In this document: in pieces, positions 42,778 through 50,208 of the stretch | How positions within the stretch are numbered: the stretch's first letter is position 1 | Layout: the number at the start of each line of letters is the position of its first letter | From: Neisseria uirgultaei | Lineage (GTDB): Bacteria > Pseudomonadota > Gammaproteobacteria > Burkholderiales > Neisseriaceae | Reading direction: 5' to 3' | DNA length: 64,000 nucleotides | Assembly: GCF_962719845.1 (NCBI RefSeq) | Contig: NZ_CAUIYF010000004.1 | Span: 1-64,000 of the forward strand | Notes under the pieces: model-generated | The model's input: only the letters and a program-made list of their open reading frames with translations | Databases searched by the model: none | What the model was told of the DNA's origin: nothing | Translations under genes and position numbers: made by a program

Positions 42778-43818
42778 ATGATGACTTTGAACAAAGTTTT
42801 CGCATTGAGCATGATTACCTTGAGCCTGGCAGCTTGCGGCAGCAAACCTCCCAGCAGCACCCTGCCCAACACTAACCCGACTGTTACCAATCCGTCCAAC
42901 AGCAACCAAACAAATAACGGCAATGCTGCTGCCAACAATGGCAACTCTGCCAATAGCGGTAACTCTGCCAATAGCGGTAACTCTGCCAATAGCGGCAACT
43001 CTGCCAATAGCGGCAACTCTGCCAATAGCGGTAACACCGCCGATAGCGGTAACACTGCCGCCAACAATCCTCCTCCGTTTACACTGACAAACGGCACACC
43101 TAATTTTTCAGTCAGCGTCAGTGGATTGAAACGTGAGGCTGAAGGAGATGTGCATGAGTTGGCTGAAGAATACGATTTGGATGATGCAACTGTTTTGACT
43201 TACCAAGTCAGCACTCTGGGTCAAAATGCCAATGGCGGCTCTCTTGATTTGTCTAAAGCACCTTTGAAAACGCTGACCCGCGCTGCACATACAGAATCTG
43301 CACAGGTACGTGCAGAGGGTAAAACTTATACACTGACCCGCAGAGGCGAGTCCCATATCTACCGCCAGAATTATTCTCTGATTGCCGGCGTTAAACCGAC
43401 TTCCTACTCGATTCAAGGAGATGGAGTGAATAAGCGTGAGCCTATCAATGATGAAGATTATCTGACTATCAAAGGTACGCCGACTGAAGTTTTGCCCACA
43501 GCCGGTAAAGCGACTTATTCCGGTGCTGCATTTGACGGACAAAATCAAGGCGTATTGAGCTACTCCGTCGATTTCAAGGAAAGAACGGGTGAGGGCAACA
43601 TTACCGGTTTGGGTGAAAAAGTCGTCTTGAACAAGGGCAACATAACCAATATCAATCATAATAACAAAATTGATGGAAGCCACCTTCAAGGCTACGGTAT
43701 TCAAGGCTCTTCTAATAAAGGTAATTACGAACTCGGCTTCTTCGGTGCCAATGCCGAAGAAATCGTCGGTGCAGTTACTGAGGGTACAAATAGCATCGGC
43801 TTTGCCGGCTCCCGTTAA
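42778..43818 (+). CDS. surface lipoprotein with 6-residue tandem repeats and TbpB-like barrel (Slam substrate)
   Basis: 346 residues. Lipobox SLAAC with Cys20. Residues 24-100 are a flexible linker with six NSANSG-type repeats (18-bp units, 42943-43050). The rest is a beta-rich domain ending GNYELGFFGANAEEIVGAV, the C-terminal barrel signature of TbpB, HpuA and factor-H-binding protein type lipoproteins. The next gene is a Slam translocator, so this is probably its cargo and displayed on the outer surface. The ligand is unknown. Repeat-number changes of 18 bp keep the frame and alter linker length. Confidence 0.85.
   Translation: MMTLNKVFALSMITLSLAACGSKPPSSTLPNTNPTVTNPSNSNQTNNGNAAANNGNSANSGNSANSGNSANSGNSANSGNSANSGNTADSGNTAANNPPPFTLTNGTPNFSVSVSGLKREAEGDVHELAEEYDLDDATVLTYQVSTLGQNANGGSLDLSKAPLKTLTRAAHTESAQVRAEGKTYTLTRRGESHIYRQNYSLIAGVKPTSYSIQGDGVNKREPINDEDYLTIKGTPTEVLPTAGKATYSGAAFDGQNQGVLSYSVDFKERTGEGNITGLGEKVVLNKGNITNINHNNKIDGSHLQGYGIQGSSNKGNYELGFFGANAEEIVGAVTEGTNSIGFAGSR
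42943..43050 (+). repeat. 18-bp tandem repeat, six units
   Basis: Five near-identical units AACTCTGCCAATAGCGGT (last base T or C) and one diverged unit, in frame in the lipoprotein linker. Confidence 0.92.
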
Positions 43819-43833
43819 TCCCGCCTGATACAA

Positions 43834-43874
43834 ATGCCGTCTGAAACCGGAAACGGTCTTTCAGACGGCATTTC
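43834..43874 (+). terminator. DUS hairpin between the lipoprotein and slam genes
   Basis: DUS arms 43834-43845 and 43860-43871, extended by further pairing in the loop. Only T3 follows, so read-through into slam is possible. Confidence 0.6.
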
Positions 43875-43931
43875 GACCATTTGACTGCGCGGTTTGCCCG
43901 TCCGGTCCCTTGCCCTGAAACTGTTTGACTT

Positions 43932-45599
43932 ATGAAAAAATTTGCTTTGCTTCTTTTGTCCGTGCCGGCGGCGGCTGTTGCCGAAACGCCCGTTTTGCCC
44001 ATACCCGTGTCGAAGCAGGTGTTCGTGGACGGCAAGTTCGACGATAGGATAGTGCCTGCCGAAAGGCTTGAAAGGGCTGACGAAACGGAAATGCCGGTTC
44101 TGCCGCTTGCTTCCTATGCCCCATCTTTTGACGAACAGATCGACAATGCCTTCCGCCTGTTGCAGCGTGCCGCGCCGAATCGGGCTGCCGCGCCTGTTGT
44201 TGCATCTGTCGGCAAGGCAGAAGAGACCGAAATCAAGCCTGTGGCGACGCATAAGAAGTTTTCCAACGAGGCGGCTTTCGGTACGGGTACGTCCATGCCG
44301 TCTGAAACCCTTGCAGCCGGGGAAGCCGCCGAAGCCGTTTCAGACGGCAATGCCTCTCTTGCGGGTTTGGAAGAGCAGATCAACCGCGCCGTCGTCGCCC
44401 GCGATTGGGATACGCTGAAAACGCTGCTGGAAAACTATCGCGCCCTGCCGGATTTCAATCCGGTTCTGCACGATTACGCGCTGGGCGGTTTGCGCCGCAG
44501 CCAGTTGCGCCATGACGAGGCGGTGGCTTTGTATCGCGGCATTTTGGCGCAACAGCCCGATTTGGCGTATCCGCGTTTCGATTTGGGCGTGATGCTGTTT
44601 GAAAACAGGCAGTACCGCGAGGCGAAGGCGGAATTGGAGCGGGCGAAACCCGATTTGCAGCCGCCGATGCAGCAGCTTGCCGACCACTATCTTGCCGCCA
44701 TAGACAAGGCTCAAGGCTGGAAGCCCGATGTGTCGCTGCAATACGAGCAGACAGACAATGTGAACAACGCTTCGTCCGAAAAAACGATTGAATTTGCAGG
44801 CAGAAGTTGGACGAAAACCGCCGACAGCCTGCCGCAAAAAGCACACGGTTTGCGCTACGGCTTGGGCGTGTCGCGCGAAATCAATGCGGGCGGGCATCAT
44901 TTCCTCTACGGCGGCATCAGCGGCGGCGGCGTGCATTATTGGGATAACAAAGATTTCAGCGAACAGAGCCTGCGCCTGTCGTTCGGCTATAAAAACCATT
45001 CGGTAACGCGCTCGTTCGGCATCGTGCCGTTTGTCGAGCAAAACCTCTTAGGCGGCAGCCGATACAATTTCGTCGGCGGCTTCAATGCCGATTTCTCCCA
45101 ACGCTTGAACGAACGCTGGCGGTTGACGCTGAACGCAGGCAATATGTGGAAGCATTATCAGGAAGACCGCACCGCCGCCCGATACGACAGCCATATGCCG
45201 CTGGCGGGCGCGACGCTGATGTATTCCGCGCCGAAAGACTGGCTGCTTTACGGCGGGGCGGACTGGTCGCACGACATGACGAAAGAGGCGGAACAGGCTT
45301 CCGTCCGCAAGGGTTTGCGTGTCGGCGCGGTCAAAACGTTCGACGGCGGCTTGGGTCTGCGGGCAAACCTGCGCTATACCCGCAGGACTTTTGATGCACC
45401 CGGGATCATTGTGTACCGCTTCCCGCGTAAAGACCACGAATATCAGGCAAACCTGTCGTTGTGGCACGACAAAATCTCTTGGAAGGGATTTACGCCGCAA
45501 CTCAATTTCCGCTATCTGAAAATCGACAGCAATATGAAAAGTTTTTACACACGCAAAAACACGCAGATTTTCATGAGCGTGGAAAAGGATTTCAAATAA
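43932..45599 (+). CDS. Slam-family surface lipoprotein assembly modulator
   Basis: 555 residues. Signal peptide 1-18 (cleavage AVA-ET). A periplasmic TPR part (about 145-265) is followed by a barrel of about 14 strands ending in Phe-Lys (VEKDFK). Slam proteins move surface lipoproteins across the outer membrane; this paralogue is next to its likely cargo. Residues 122-140 are encoded across an inverted DUS pair (44296-44350; MPSETL ... AVSDG), an unusual place for uptake words. A DUS terminator follows. Confidence 0.9.
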   Translation: MKKFALLLLSVPAAAVAETPVLPIPVSKQVFVDGKFDDRIVPAERLERADETEMPVLPLASYAPSFDEQIDNAFRLLQRAAPNRAAAPVVASVGKAEETEIKPVATHKKFSNEAAFGTGTSMPSETLAAGEAAEAVSDGNASLAGLEEQINRAVVARDWDTLKTLLENYRALPDFNPVLHDYALGGLRRSQLRHDEAVALYRGILAQQPDLAYPRFDLGVMLFENRQYREAKAELERAKPDLQPPMQQLADHYLAAIDKAQGWKPDVSLQYEQTDNVNNASSEKTIEFAGRSWTKTADSLPQKAHGLRYGLGVSREINAGGHHFLYGGISGGGVHYWDNKDFSEQSLRLSFGYKNHSVTRSFGIVPFVEQNLLGGSRYNFVGGFNADFSQRLNERWRLTLNAGNMWKHYQEDRTAARYDSHMPLAGATLMYSAPKDWLLYGGADWSHDMTKEAEQASVRKGLRVGAVKTFDGGLGLRANLRYTRRTFDAPGIIVYRFPRKDHEYQANLSLWHDKISWKGFTPQLNFRYLKIDSNMKSFYTRKNTQIFMSVEKDFK

Positions 45600-45605
45600 G
45601 CGCAA

Positions 45606-45641
45606 AAATGCCGTCTGAACGTTTTTCAGACGGCATTTTTT
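45606..45641 (+). terminator. slam DUS terminator
   Basis: DUS arms 45608-45619 and 45625-45636, followed by T6. Confidence 0.85.
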
Positions 45642-45757
45642 GCTGTCGGAAACATACCGTCGGCAACATCTGTGAGCAGAATCAAAAACAGCGCATCATT
45701 TATTGTCAACGCCTGCGCCGTCAGAGTAACATTGCGTTTTTCCCACCGGTATCCGCC

Positions 45758-47266
45758 ATGACCACCAATCCCGCAAACGTCCTTGCCTCCGTCGATTTGG
45801 GTTCCAACAGTTTCCGCCTCCAGATTTGCGAAAACAACAACGGACAGTTGAAAGTCATCGATTCCTTCAAACAGATGGTGCGCTTCGCCGCCGGACTGGA
45901 CGAACAGAAAAACCTGAGTGCCGCCTCCCAAGAACAGGCTTTGGACTGTCTGGCAAAATTCGGCGAACGCCTGCGCGGCTTCCGTCCCGAGCAGGTACGC
46001 GCCGTGGCAACCAACACATTCCGCGTTGCCAAAAACATCGCAGATTTCCTTCCCAAAGCCGAAGCAGCACTGGGTTTCCCCATCGAAATCATCGCTGGGC
46101 GCGAAGAGGCGCGGCTGATTTATACCGGCGTGATCCACACCCTCCCCCCCGGCGGCGGCAAAATGCTGGTTATCGACATCGGCGGCGGTTCGACAGAATT
46201 TGTCATCGGCTCGACGCTGAATCCCAACATTACCGAAAGCCTACCCTTGGGCTGCGTTACCTACAGCCTGCGCTTCTTCCAAAACAAAATCACCGCCAAA
46301 GACTTCCAAGCCGCCATTTCCGCCGCCCGTAACGAAATCCAGCGCATCAGCAAAAATATGAGGCGCGAAGGTTGGGATTTCGCCGTCGGCACATCGGGTT
46401 CGGCAAAATCCATCCGTGATGTGCTTGCCGCCGAAATGCCCCAAGAGGCGGACATTACCTACAAAGGAATGCGCGCCCTCGCCGAACGCATCATCGAAGC
46501 CGGTTCGGTCAAAAAAGCCAAATTTGAAAACCTGAAACCGGAACGCATCGAAGTTTTTGCCGGCGGGCTTGCCGTGATGATGGCGGCGTTTGAGGAAATG
46601 AAACTCGACAGGATGACCGTAACCGAAGCCGCCCTGCGCGACGGCGTGTTTTACGATTTGATTGGGCGCGGTTTAAACGAAGATATGCGCGGACAGACGG
46701 TTGCCGAGTTCCAACACCGCTACCACGTCAGCCTCAATCAGGCGAAACGCACCGCCGAGACCGCGCAAACCTTTATGGACAGCCTCTGCCACGCTAAAAA
46801 TGTTACGGTTCAAGAACTTGCCTTGTGGCAACAGTATCTCGGACGCGCCGCCGCGCTGCACGAAATCGGTTTGGATATCGCCCACACCGGCTATCACAAA
46901 CATTCCGCCTACATCCTCGAAAACGCCGATATGCCGGGTTTCTCACGTAAAGAACAGACCATACTTGCCCAACTGGTCATCGGTCATCGCGGCGATATGA
47001 AAAAAATGGGCGGCATTATCGGCACCAACGAAATGTTGTGGTATGCCGTTTTGTCCCTGCGCCTTGCCGCACTGTTCTGCCGTTCGCGCCAAGACCTGTC
47101 TTTCCCGAAAAATATGCAGTTGCGCACGGATACGGAAAGCCACGGCTTCATCCTGCGTATTGACAGTGAATGGCTGGAACACCACCCCCTGATTGCCGAC
47201 GCATTGGAATATGAAAGCGTCCAATGGCAAAAAGTCAATATGCCGTTTAAAGTTGAAGCCGTCTGA
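45758..47266 (+). CDS. ppx: exopolyphosphatase (Ppx/GppA family)
   Basis: Releases phosphate from polyphosphate ends; cytoplasmic. It has 502 residues. ASVDLGSNSFRL at 9-20 and DIGGGSTEFVIGS near 147 are the sugar-kinase/HSP70-fold phosphate loops, followed by a C-terminal HD-like helical domain with HEIGLDIAHTGYHKHS. The ATG at 45758 is taken since upstream codons overlap slam and its terminator. Its end (GCCGTCTGACC) is DUS-like. Confidence 0.94.
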   Translation: MTTNPANVLASVDLGSNSFRLQICENNNGQLKVIDSFKQMVRFAAGLDEQKNLSAASQEQALDCLAKFGERLRGFRPEQVRAVATNTFRVAKNIADFLPKAEAALGFPIEIIAGREEARLIYTGVIHTLPPGGGKMLVIDIGGGSTEFVIGSTLNPNITESLPLGCVTYSLRFFQNKITAKDFQAAISAARNEIQRISKNMRREGWDFAVGTSGSAKSIRDVLAAEMPQEADITYKGMRALAERIIEAGSVKKAKFENLKPERIEVFAGGLAVMMAAFEEMKLDRMTVTEAALRDGVFYDLIGRGLNEDMRGQTVAEFQHRYHVSLNQAKRTAETAQTFMDSLCHAKNVTVQELALWQQYLGRAAALHEIGLDIAHTGYHKHSAYILENADMPGFSRKEQTILAQLVIGHRGDMKKMGGIIGTNEMLWYAVLSLRLAALFCRSRQDLSFPKNMQLRTDTESHGFILRIDSEWLEHHPLIADALEYESVQWQKVNMPFKVEAV

Positions 47267-47277
47267 CCTTTACAAAC

Positions 47278-47312
47278 CAAATGCCGTCTGAATGATGTTC
47301 AGACGGCATTTC
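47278..47312 (+). terminator. ppx DUS terminator
   Basis: DUS arms 47281-47292 and 47298-47309, followed by T4. Confidence 0.75.
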
Positions 47313-47442
47313 CCTATCCGCAACACCCAAAAAAACCGGCTGCCTTGTATCTGCGACGGCAGACGAGTCGATTTGCCACTCCAAGCAAAAACCTGCTTAA
47401 TAAAGCAAAAGAACTATATGACCAAACAAGAAAGGATAGATG

Positions 47443-47904
47443 ATGGGTTACCATATTAGGATAATAAATACCAGCAAAAAAATTTCAGACGAAAATAAAA
47501 TATTAAAAAACAAGGAGAACTTGTCAATATTTTTAAGAGAAAAATTTAATTATCATGAAGGTTGCAACGAGATGGGTGAAGTATATTTTTATGACCCAAA
47601 CGATGAGGAAAGCATTCTTTTTTATGATGGGGAAGAATTGCTTGCAATTACCACAAGCAATGATCTACTATCATCAATGATAAAAATTGCAAGGTCGTTT
47701 AAGGATGGTTCCAGAGTTGTTGGTGATGAAAATGAGACTTACAAGGATATAAATAATGCATATCTACATGAGGATGATTATGAGCAGACGCAACAAAAAG
47801 AAGATAACTACATTAAAAAAATTAAGGACGCCATTATTCCAATAATAGTTCCTATTTTACTTGGGATAATTGCATTAATATTAAAAATATTAAAAATTAA
47901 TTAA
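47443..47904 (+). CDS. AT-rich orphan with C-terminal membrane anchor, unknown
   Basis: 153 residues, acidic N-terminal part with Tyr/Glu/Asp patches (MGEVYFYDPNDEESILFY), then a single C-terminal span (about 129-150, IIPIIVPILLGIIALILKIL). AAGGA is 6 nt before this ATG and only 3 nt before the ATG at 47440, which decides the start. AT-rich and beside a TpsA-like fragment, so it may be an immunity protein left from a TpsA or contact-toxin cassette. Inferred from context only. Confidence 0.62.
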   Translation: MGYHIRIINTSKKISDENKILKNKENLSIFLREKFNYHEGCNEMGEVYFYDPNDEESILFYDGEELLAITTSNDLLSSMIKIARSFKDGSRVVGDENETYKDINNAYLHEDDYEQTQQKEDNYIKKIKDAIIPIIVPILLGIIALILKILKIN

Positions 47905-47910
47905 TCTTAA

Positions 47911-48102
47911 AGCAAAGCCGACGACCGCACCCGCGTCCTGCAGGGTCTAGCCGCCGGCGCCCAAGCCTACCAACTGGCCGATGGCGTCGGCAAAGTGGCC
48001 GATTATGCGCGGCAAATTCAGCCGACCCGAATAAGACCAAGCAAGTCTTTTCATAACCCGCGTACATGGTGCAGACTCCCGTCAAAGCAGAGCAGGACTT
48101 AA
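47911..48102 (+). pseudogene. TpsA/FhaB-type hemagglutinin fragment
   Basis: An open stretch without a start, encoding DDRTRVLQGLAAGAQAYQLA and then DGVGKVADYARQIQP. This composition (Ala-Gly repeats with Arg-Val-Leu) resembles the two-partner-secretion exoprotein family of Neisseria. The likeness ends near 48030. The remaining 220 bp up to the next gene hold nothing recognised. Confidence 0.45.
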
Positions 48103-48325
48103 GGCATAGATAAAGCTGCAACCGGACGGCTGCCGCTTTTTTGTAAAGATGAGCGGTACCGATTCACTCATTCTTACATCAGAATCACAATACATATAGA
48201 GCACCTAAATCCCCTATTTCTGCCAACAATTCTCCGACCGTCTCTATCAGGACAGAAAACTTGTTGCAGCCACTTTCCTGAAAGGGCTTGGAAAACTCAA
48301 ATGCATTATGGGATTTTTGAATACC

Positions 48326-48871
48326 TCAATAATGACGGCGACGGAAATAAAACATCCCCTCACTGTCGATTTCCAGCACATAGCGTCCGTTCTGCACGGC
48401 GGCATAGCCGCTTTTGCCTGCCTGATAGGGTTGCAGTGCGGCATGCGAGACCAGGTAATCCGTCAGTTTGCCGCCGTCTTCGGTGATATTGCCCACCAGT
48501 TTGGCAAACAAGGTATGGCACACGCCGTTTGCCGACCAACCTGCCGGACCACCCTTATCGTCGGTTTCCATGCATTTGCCACTGATGACTTCCAAGTCGT
48601 TGGGATGCTTGCCGATCAGTTGCAACACATTCTGTTCCGACAAACCCTCAATCGGATAAGTCAGCTGTTTTTTGCCTTCAGCCGTTTTTCCTTCTTGCAC
48701 CCCGCCCAGAGCCAAACCGGCAATCGCCGTATTGTCGATGTATTTGACTTTGAAAACCGGTTTCGGCGCACCCTGCACTGCATTTTGCGGCTGTTCCGCC
48801 GTATTTTCAGATTTACCGCAGGCTGCAAGCAGCAGGCAGCCGCTTAACATGACAAAAGATGTTTTAAGCAT
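48326..48871 (-). CDS. putative lipoprotein
   Basis: 181 residues. Signal with lipobox LLAAC (Cys18). The mature part is soluble with two cysteines (GKCMETD and GVCHTLF), which could form a disulphide, and an aromatic end (MFYFRRRHY). Not a family I recognise with a known function; likely in the envelope. AGGAG lies 7 nt before ATG. Confidence 0.8.
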   Translation of the reverse strand: MLKTSFVMLSGCLLLAACGKSENTAEQPQNAVQGAPKPVFKVKYIDNTAIAGLALGGVQEGKTAEGKKQLTYPIEGLSEQNVLQLIGKHPNDLEVISGKCMETDDKGGPAGWSANGVCHTLFAKLVGNITEDGGKLTDYLVSHAALQPYQAGKSGYAAVQNGRYVLEIDSEGMFYFRRRHY

Positions 48872-48894
48872 TCCACACTCCTGATGGTTTCAAA

Positions 48895-48934
48895 ATGCCG
48901 TCTGAAACGCGGCAGGCGGAGGTTCAGACGGCAT
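48895..48934 (-). terminator. DUS pair after trpS
   Basis: DUS arms 48895-48906 and 48923-48934; the minus-strand copy is followed by T4. Confidence 0.65.
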
Positions 48935-48938
48935 GAGT

Positions 48939-49949
48939 TCATTTCAACGGGCGGATGCCGACCGCATCGCGTACTTTGTCCAATAATTCGCGCGCTTCTT
49001 TGCGTGCTTTTTGCGCGCCTGCCTGCAAAATCTCTTCGATTTGCGAAGGGTTGGCGGTCAATTCGTTGTAGCGTTCGCGCGGTTCGGCGAGTTCGGCGTT
49101 GATTTTCGCCGCCAAAAGTTTTTTCGCCTCGCCCCAAGCCAGGCCGTCGGCAAGCATTTTCGTAAATTCCGCCGTTTCAGACGGCGTGGAGAAGGCTTTG
49201 TAGATTTCAAACAGAGGACTTTCATCAGGCTGTTTCGGCTCGCCGGGCTCTTTCATATTGGTGATGATTTTGTTGACCGATTTTTGGGTTTTCTTGTCGT
49301 TTTCCCAAAGCGGAATGGTGTTGCCGTAGGACTTGGACATTTTGCGTCCGTCCAGGCCGACCAAGAGTTCGACATTTTCATCGATTTTTACTTCAGGCAG
49401 GGTGAAGAGTTCTTGGAAGCGGTGGTTGAAGCGTCCGGCAATATCGCGCGCCATTTCGACATGTTGGATTTGGTCGCGACCGACTGGAACTTCATGGGCA
49501 TTGAACATAAGGATGTCGGCAGTCATGAGGATGGGGTAGCTGTATAGGCCCATTTCCACGCCATGATCCGGATCTTCCTGACCGTTTTCGGTATTTGCCT
49601 GTACTGCGGCTTTGTAAGCGTGGGCGCGGTTCATCAGGCCTTTTGCAGTAATACAAGTCAGAATCCAGTTCAACTCCATGACTTCGGGAATATCGCTTTG
49701 ACGGTAGAAAGTGGTCTGTTCCGGATTGAGTCCGCAGGCGAGCCATGTGGCGGCAACAGCTTGAGTAGATTGATGAATCATTTCTGGCTCATGACATTTG
49801 ATGATGCCGTGATAGTCGGCCAAAAAGAGGAATGATTCAGTATTGGCATCCTGCGCCGCACGGATAGCCGGGCGGATGGCGCCGACGTAGTTGCCCAAGT
49901 GTGGAATACCTGTTGTGGTAACGCCTGTTAAAACTCGTTTTTTGCTCAT
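48939..49949 (-). CDS. trpS: tryptophan-tRNA ligase
   Basis: Class I aminoacyl-tRNA synthetase, 336 residues, standard length. The HIGH-equivalent GIPHLGNYVGA is at 13-23 and KMSKS (GRKMSKSYGN) near 205. The start MSKKRVLTG has AAGGA 8 nt upstream; six codons further upstream are not conserved. Its 5' side holds an AG-type DUS pair. Confidence 0.97.
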   Translation of the reverse strand: MSKKRVLTGVTTTGIPHLGNYVGAIRPAIRAAQDANTESFLFLADYHGIIKCHEPEMIHQSTQAVAATWLACGLNPEQTTFYRQSDIPEVMELNWILTCITAKGLMNRAHAYKAAVQANTENGQEDPDHGVEMGLYSYPILMTADILMFNAHEVPVGRDQIQHVEMARDIAGRFNHRFQELFTLPEVKIDENVELLVGLDGRKMSKSYGNTIPLWENDKKTQKSVNKIITNMKEPGEPKQPDESPLFEIYKAFSTPSETAEFTKMLADGLAWGEAKKLLAAKINAELAEPRERYNELTANPSQIEEILQAGAQKARKEARELLDKVRDAVGIRPLK

Positions 49950-49969
49950 GAAAGTATCCTTCGGCACAA

Positions 49970-50033
49970 AGGCCGTCTGAAAATTAATATGTTGCCGATT
50001 ATACCTGATTCTTCTTGATTTTTCAGACGGCCT
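49970..50033. repeat. AG-DUS inverted pair between trpS and clpB
   Basis: AGGCCGTCTGAA at 49970-49981 and its inverse at 50022-50033, 40 nt apart. A host-tolerated variant word. Confidence 0.75.
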
Positions 50034-50143
50034 TTTACGTATGGGACAACTGGAAAAGAAAAGTTATACACATAAAATCATAAAAATAAATCAATATAAA
50101 ACAATAAGATAAATAAAATTTACTATTTAATGAAAAAATATCT

Positions 50144-50172
50144 CTTGAGTTATCCACATTTGCTCTTATATA
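50144..50172 (+). promoter_or_regulatory. clpB promoter, possibly heat-shock type
   Basis: CTTGAGT at 50144-50150, then 16 nt and TATATA (50167-50172). CTTGAG fits the -35 of RpoH promoters and clpB is RpoH-dependent in many bacteria, but the -10 fits sigma-70 as well. Confidence 0.35.
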
Positions 50173-50208
50173 GGCTTCAACGGAAATATATTTGTAGAGG
50201 AACGTTAA

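Noticed and set aside
42943..43050. CRISPR-like or phase-variable tandem repeat
   Set aside because: 18-bp in-frame units change stalk length but cannot switch the gene off.
46144..46150. C7 run in ppx as a phase-variation tract
   Set aside because: Encodes Leu-Pro-Pro in frame, is short, and ppx is a housekeeping gene; ordinary codon choice explains it.
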